A DNA stretch of 64,000 nt from Rhyacophila brunnea. Lineage: Eukaryota; Arthropoda; Insecta; Trichoptera; Rhyacophilidae. The notes under the pieces were generated by a model that worked only from the letters and a program-made list of their open reading frames with translations, searched no databases and was not told the DNA's origin. This document shows positions 57,641 to 64,000 of the stretch, in pieces. Position 1 is the first letter of the stretch, and the number at the start of each line of letters is the position of its first letter. Made by a program: the position numbers and the translations under genes. Location of the stretch: NCBI GenBank assembly GCA_022495005.1, contig JAGYXB010002029.1, forward strand, positions 372,001 to 436,000, in the 5' to 3' direction.

Positions 57641-60600
57641 TAATATTATTAATTAGATAAATTTCCAAGTAAAAAAAAAACTTGTGCAATGTGCAATAAT
57701 TTGTTAAAAGGTCTCCCCTCAATGTTATTTAATGAGTATTTTTATTAGTGTCATTTTTTAGAAACATCGGTTAATACAAAATATCTACATAAAAACGATG
57801 AATTATTAAAAAATCTTATTCGGTTTAAACTCGTTAAAGTGGAGAATTTATACATTTTATAATGGTTATTTTTAAATTGTAAGTTTATTATTGGATTTTA
57901 TTATTTTTAAATACGTACGTATAGAATAATTAAAATTATCAGTGACATGAATTAAATTGAATATCTCATTTCTATTGCCAGATGCACTTAGTAGCATTAC
58001 ACTTCCCGTTGATTATTTAGTTTTAATTTTAATAAAGTTTGTGAATTGTGATGGTTTTTTAGGGAATTATTATTGTTGTACCAAACAGTATGTGGGAATT
58101 GTTTCAATGTTATGTGATGGGCAAGTTCGTCCAAGAACTTAGAAATTAATTTATTTAAAATATGTATTTGGTATTTTAAAGGTATTATAAGTGTACCTAC
58201 TGTGGTAATATTATTTAGTGATAAAGTTCCTAGGATACCTACATAGATTGTTTTATTGTTAAAACCAGTGGCGTGGTTTTCTTTGAGGGTATTTAGGTTT
58301 GTCAGAAAGCTCCAAATTTTTAAAACATGTGCGTATTTTTTCACAATCTAATTTTTTATGTAGAAAATGTAAGAATGCTCTGCAGTTTTGTATTAGCTCT
58401 TGTTACTTACTACAATTTTTTATTATTGCCCCTACGTGCTCATCTCTCTCATGGGTACTCTTATTTTAAAGTCATGTGAATTCAGTCAAAGCACATTTGA
58501 GTGCATGGTGACTTGTAATTTGGGTAATTGCTCCTGAGACATTCCCAGTCATAAAAAAAATTATGCTTCACATCCAAACGTAGGGTCCCGTGATACGGCC
58601 GATTAATACCGGGTGTGGTTTGGTGGGGCCATTAACTTCAACGTGTAAAAATCCTTGCAGCACAACTCTATTACTGTAGTTAATACTAGGTGGAGGTTTT
58701 AAAATCTGCAGTCTAAATTTTGCAGAGAGACTAAATTTGTCATAAAAACGAACAAAATATTAAATGAGACCGACAACCAATATGTGCGCAGGTACGTCAG
58801 ATAGTTTTTAATGTAATTATACCTTCGATATTGAAGAAAATCTTTTTTATATAGAGATATAGCATAATATACCTATATATAAGAATGAGACAAGAAATAA
58901 ATTTTTAAGACTAGTTTGCATGCAATATAAAAATAATGCTTGCATCAAACTTGCCTTGCTGATTTTTTACGAAACCACAGAAGGCTTCATCTTTGAGGTA
59001 AACTGAATTTGTAAATTTAACAAAGAATAAAAAATGTATTCTCAATTTATATGCATGGGGTGGGGGGAGGTTACTGCCAAAAGTTTGTAAGTCTCTAAAT
59101 CATGTTATGGAGTAATTGCAATTTGAAGTGGGGCATGTCCTCTAAAATCAGGCAAAATGCTAGTTTTTTCGTGCTTTATGTGCATGTTCTATCGGATGAC
59201 CTTGAATATTTTTTATAGCATACATATTTACACACATAATCTGCTGTTATCTCTAAATACCTAAATTATCGACTTACCAACTTTTGGCAGCAACCGTTTC
59301 TACGAAATGTTGTTATAATTTATAACATAAGGAAGGGGGCAGATGCGTTCAAACGCCACAGGTTTTATCCCTTCTATTTTGAATAATAAAAATATATAAT
59401 TCAAAGATGTCGTAAAATATATATAGTTTCTCTTTTGGTAAGGACTGTTTATGGAAAAAGTTGTACCCACATAATAACATTATTATAATAATTAATATAT
59501 TTTCCCAAATAATGTATATAAACCCAATATATAGGCTTCCAGATTTTATTTTGTTTGAAAAGTTTTAATATATTAAATCTATATAATTGTAAATAATTTA
59601 TGAATGAACTATTTTATATTGAAGCAATAAAGAGATTTTATAATGAAAAAGTTGATCATATGTTTGTTATTTTTAATATAAGCTTCATCTATAGAACGCG
59701 TTGAGAAATATTTCAGAATATAATATACACAATAATAATATAAACATAAACACTGCTTATGTTTACATATTATTATTTTTAGCAGGGTGTTTAATATGTT
59801 GGTAAGTCTGTCGCTGGATGGCAGTGTTCTAAAGATCGTTGGTTTGTGTCTTTGATTGAAAATAATTTGAATAATAATATAACAATAATTATGACGAGAG
59901 AAAATATATAATTATAGTATTATCAATTATAATATGTAATATCAATAATGAAATAAAATTACCTAATACCTTCAGAAGTTAATAACTAATATGTTGTATG
60001 TCTTGCGTGCGTGTAGGTATGCATGTGGATCCATTGTAGAACCCACATCCATATTATTATTATATTATATTTTATAGGCCAATGCTTAGCCCACTGGAAA
60101 CACCCAACGGGAAAATATTATGAAGATTGCGATGCAATGCAATTTATTGAAAATGTACTTATATTTAAATAGTGATAATGTTATTACGTACTTATCTAAA
60201 AACACTAGAAAGAAAAGTTATATTTTTAAATTCAAACAATTAAAATAATGATATAAAAATTGAATTCGTTGAAGCACCTCTCATTGTATTATTACAAAAT
60301 AATTATTATCCATTCTTTTACTTCTGAATCCGTTTGAGATGAATATCGAGACCTTGCTTTAGTTTTTCTAGCCCAAAATATTGTTTACCGGCTAATTTAA
60401 GAAATTCCGTTTCTAACCAAAGTCAGCAGCTTTTTCCGTTTAAGTTCTCTTTTAAAATAAAATTGTACTTATTTTTTCCTGGTAACAATTACTCCAATTC
60501 ACGTGATTATCATTAATAATTTCTCGAGAAATATCTGGAAAATTATTTCTCAAAATAATCATCTTTACCCGTTATTTCTGGAGAAATTCGATCACAACTT

Positions 60601-61087
60601 CACTTTTGAATTTATTCATAACAGAAACCTGAAATCTATAAAACCTAAAACCCTATCGTCGATATATATAAATAAGTAGGTACATTAAGCGGCTGAAAAA
60701 TATTAACTTTCGTTTTCGCAAAATTGTTCTTTTTGGCATATGTATTACGATGCAAGCATTGACTCAATATATTGCTGATATAAAATTGATTTTTACGCGA
60801 ATCAATTTAAGCTGTTCTGTTACGTGGTCCTATTATTTCTTGTGGATATACTCTTTATTATTATTGAAATGTCCAGAACAGATAGAGAAGAAAATATAAT
60901 AGATAACACCATCACCAGAGTATTAAATTGCAAGTTTCCTTGTTACATCACTAGATATTCTTAGTGCCTATTACATCACGTACACATTTATTGGCAAGTA
61001 TTTATGAAAGTTGTATGTATCTACTCAAGAACTATGATTAAAAATGTTTAATACACTATCATTATAATGGACACAATGATGTAGAAC
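57641..61087. other. intergenic DNA between the two secreted-protein genes
   Basis: AT-rich with no supported exon. Poly(A) hexamers are frequent (for example AATAAA near 59627), so the end of gene A's 3' UTR cannot be fixed. Confidence 0.4.
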
Positions 61088-61650
61088 AGGGGTTTCAAAA
61101 TCTTTTTCAACTAATGGACCACATTCAACTTTTGGTTGTAAGAGAAGACATCGATTGTAGAGAATATATTTTTATTATTTAAATCTACCAAAATACGTCA
61201 ATTTAAAACTGAAATAAACGAAACAAACAGCATTATTTGTAAAAACAAAACCCAATGAAAAAACTACTAAAAATTGAGTATAACATGGCCCCCACAAGGG
61301 GGGGCTGACAGGGCCCTAGCCTTGGGGCCTGGGCTCGGGGGGGGGGGGGTAGCATGGCGGGTCGATCAGATATGTGAGATTAATACACATAACAAAATTT
61401 GCTATAATAGTAAAACTACTCCATAATTCAAGTAGATGTATTAAAACTAAGTACTTACATAAAATCGCTAAAAATAAACCGAAGGCCCTTAATTTTACGT
61501 CTAACACAATTTTGAAAACGCTTCTGTTGTGCGTCACACATGCCATTAAACTAAGCGATAGGTAGGGGGGGCCGTTTTCAGGATGTGGGAGACATGGAGT
61601 AAAAACAAAAAAAATAGATTGAATGTAACATGCACAAAGTTTGCGCATTT
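61088..61650. other. possible hAT-like terminus and G-rich tracts
   Basis: CAGGGGTTTCAAAATCTTTT at 61088 followed by a GGACCACATT block resembles hAT left ends. No matching right end was established. A run of 13 G at 61337-61349 and GC-rich blocks at 61290-61365 and 61562-61580 stand out. No coding support. Confidence 0.3.
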
Positions 61651-62230
61651 ACTGTTCCTGAATGTCAAATTTCTTAATTGCAGATGATTCAATCGATTCG
61701 TCAGACGATTTAAAAGGGGCTTCGAAACAGCTTAAAGCAGTCATATAATTATTAAATTATACCAAAATTTTTCATGTTATTTTAACATGATTAATCAGTG
61801 CACCTGGCTTCTGCGTTTTTAAATGCGGTATTGGTTGGTTAGGTACACATTAAAAGGGTTCAAACTAATTAATATTTCACTATTTTTTATTACTAAATTC
61901 CATAAATCAACGAAAGAGCCTTTTTGTGTCTGCCTATCATTTATCGGTTATCGGTTGCTGGCCCCTGATGTAATATGTAACATGAGAGTTTATACACCCA
62001 TGCCTATTTGACATTTAGAAAATAACTGAGATTTAAATAACATTTAGTTTCCAAAAATAGTGGGAGAAAGTGAAAAAATGTGTTTCGTAAGGAATTAGGA
62101 CGTATTACAAAGCTGTCTTCTCTCTTATTATTTTAGTTGTCCAGTGACTTTGTTGTGATGTGTTGTTCTAAGTTTTTAAATTTAGAGAAATATTAATTCA
62201 TTTTTAAAAGTTAGGATAATTAAGCGAAAC

Positions 62231-62282
62231 ATGTGTTTGATTTACTTAAATTGTTTAACATTCGTTTTAGTATTATTAGCAT
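62231..62282 (+). CDS. secreted-protein gene B, exon 1 (signal peptide), gene truncated by window
   Basis: 52 coding bases give MCLIYLNCLTFVLVLLA plus the first base of a Cys codon, then donor T|GTGAGT. A hydrophobic signal sequence as in gene A, somewhat longer. The start Met-Cys and the split Cys codon are shared with gene A. Confidence 0.75.
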
Positions 62283-62364
62283 GTGAGTATTTCAATTTAT
62301 TACTTTAAAAATATTTCAAAAACTATAATATAAATAAGTATATTAAAATGTATGCATATTTTAG

Positions 62365-62445
62365 GCATCGAAGCGGCCATCGTTCCTCAAGAACTCCCAT
62401 CAATACTATCAGAGATGTACTTCGAAATTCCTCAAATTAAGAAAG
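62365..62445 (+). CDS. secreted-protein gene B, exon 2
   Basis: 81 bp after TATTTTAG and before G|GTGAAG. It encodes IEAAIVPQELPSILSEMYFE then IPQIKK, 18 of 27 residues identical to gene A's exon 2, with identical length and phases. The intron before it is 82 bp. Exon 3 onward should lie beyond 64000; nothing matching TDSRVGFGF was seen in the remaining 1.5 kb. Confidence 0.82.
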
Positions 62446-62599
62446 GTGAAGTAACAGAATATAAAATTTAATAACATTGTATTTTTGGAAAATAGCAAAT
62501 GAATCAATTAGAACCAATAGATAAACAAAGTATATGGGAAGCTTTATCTAACCATATACCTAACTTTGTTTTTTAGGTTATGTGTATTCTAAATTTAAA

Positions 62600-62987
62600 A
62601 ATTACAAGATAAAAAGAACTTTTTATATACAACGTTTTTCAATTTTCTGTTGAAGCATATAAACTTGACTTGGCTAGCTTAAACGATCAAAAAAAATGTA
62701 CTTGATAGAAATACTGAATAATGAAATTTCATTTCATATTGATTTCCATAGTAACGCACGTATATATTATTTAATAATATAGTTGCTAGAACCCCCTAGC
62801 AACCAATAATGGTATTGACATAACTTTTCATACAAAACAGAATTTACTAAAAATAAATTCAATTCTACTTAAAGATGGCTAAAAGTATTAAAAGAATGCA
62901 TTGGCATCGTGCTCTGATATATTCTAAAAGTTTCAGATGTCTAGCTAGTCGGTAAGTTAGTTGAAAATCGATTGGAAGATTTGTACA
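62600..62987. repeat. dispersed repeat R1, copy 3, in gene B intron 2
   Basis: AAAAAGAACTTTTTATATAC, CCATAGTAACGCACGTATA and AAGATGGCTAAAAGTATTAA align with copy 1. The copy is about 70 bases shorter, mainly through loss of the (CAAA)n tract and the GGACAAACAACC end. Confidence 0.7.
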
Positions 62988-63672
62988 CATTCGAGAGTAG
63001 GTACTCCATAAATAATATTTTATTGATATACCTAATAACCATAATATAAAATGTAAGGTTTATTTGTTATACAAATGCAAATTCTATAATTTCTTTTAAA
63101 AATAATTGACACGTGTATTTTGTCGCTAGATGCCACTGCACTTCACCTTAAGACCATTTTGCTCCTTGGTCCAATGAGCATGTCTTTTTCTTCTTCTTTC
63201 TCTATGTAACATCGCAGGATGGGACTTGGCCTTATCCACAAGCGCCCACCACTGACTCGTATCTGTCGTTAGTACTCTCCGGTTTCCTGACATCCCATTC
63301 TCTCAAACCATCATTCACATACTCAATCTAGCCTATTTAGATCCCCCTATGGGTTATTCTCATCCAAGGGGCATAGAAACGATTCAAATGGGTCATAACA
63401 TTATTAAGTTATAAGAAGATCTTTATATTTCTCATTAATTACAGTATTTGTCACATATTGAGTAAGTACAAAATATTACCCAAAGCATAATAAAATCCCT
63501 GCAACGAAGGCACCAATTGCATAAACATTCAAACAAATACGTATACAAAAAATAAACTACTAATATAATTTATTAATTAATTAGTATATATTTTTTAAAA
63601 ATGCCAATCCCTTATTTTGGATTTATTTGCACTCTTCGGATAAAACGTATAGATAAGTCAGTATACCTATAT

Positions 63673-63797
63673 ACAGTGGCGCCATAGGCGATTCGCGAGT
63701 GTATTGGTATTGTTTGCTGTAATGCCTGTTTCAATGCTAACAAACAATACCATTACAACTGCAAACCACGTTTACCGTGCCCATAGTGCCACTATAC
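63673..63797. repeat. inverted-repeat (hairpin) element
   Basis: CAGTGGCGCCATAGG at the left is roughly inverted by CCCATAGTGCCACT at the right. An inner pair, GTATTGGTATTGTTTG and CAAACAATACCATTAC, is nearly perfect. Confidence 0.5.
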
Positions 63798-63799
63798 AC

Positions 63800-64000
63800 C
63801 AGTGGCGAAGGGTGACTTTTTGAAAGAGGTAGGCTGTGGGAGTAACCACGCTTGTCAGATATATTTATGGGAAATAAGAAGATAACCCAATATTACTACT
63901 GGTACGCTAAATCGATGGAATTTCAAAAGCTTAATTGGTTTGTTATTATTAGTAATATAAAAATAAGCAATTGGTTTGAATTACTTATGTATTTTCTTAA
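63800..64000 (+). mobile_element. hAT MITE family B, left end, cut by window
   Basis: CAGTGGCGAAGGGTGACTTT starts at 63800, preceded by CTATACAC, followed by GGTAGGCTGTGGGAG as in the other family B copies. The right end lies beyond the window. Confidence 0.6.

Overview
This is nuclear DNA of an animal, almost certainly an insect. It is AT-rich, its genes are split by GT-AG introns, and transposon relics are dense: mariner, piggyBac-like, several hAT families, a Harbinger-type MITE, Ty1/copia, non-LTR retrotransposons and tRNA-derived SINEs. A short (AACCT)n run matches the insect telomere motif. The order cannot be fixed from sequence alone; sap-feeding Hemiptera or Lepidoptera are both plausible.

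Layout. 1-1538 is a mariner element (cut by the window edge) with a piggyBac-like MITE inside its transposase gene. At 2144-2215 lies a probable last exon (+) of a gene entering from the left. 2500-14840 is intergenic and holds MITEs, two hAT/piggyBac elements and an 834-bp element with long terminal inverted repeats. 14958-32205 (minus) is a complete BRCA2 homologue: six coding exons whose splice phases join to 3306 codons plus stop. Its 7.8-kb first coding exon carries about 20 BRC (RAD51-binding) repeats and the helical domain; the five short exons carry the OB1, tower, OB2 and OB3 region and the C-terminal tail. One intron holds a deleted copia retrotransposon, another a hAT element. 32300-36850 is the BRCA2 upstream region and intergenic.

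36850-57095 (+) is a five-exon gene for a 252-residue predicted secreted protein of unknown function. Its 15.2-kb first intron is packed with repeats, including a LINE fragment, hAT copies and a 92-bp GC-rich tandem repeat. At 62231-62445 begins a tandem paralogue with the same exon phases and an 81-bp second exon of the same size, but a first intron of only 82 bp; the rest lies beyond the window.

BRCA2 is a genome-maintenance gene. The two secreted-protein genes look like a local duplication and show no functional link with BRCA2. The most notable points are the expanded BRC array with a recent three-unit duplication, the tandem secreted family, and nested transposon insertions whose target-site duplications can be read directly.
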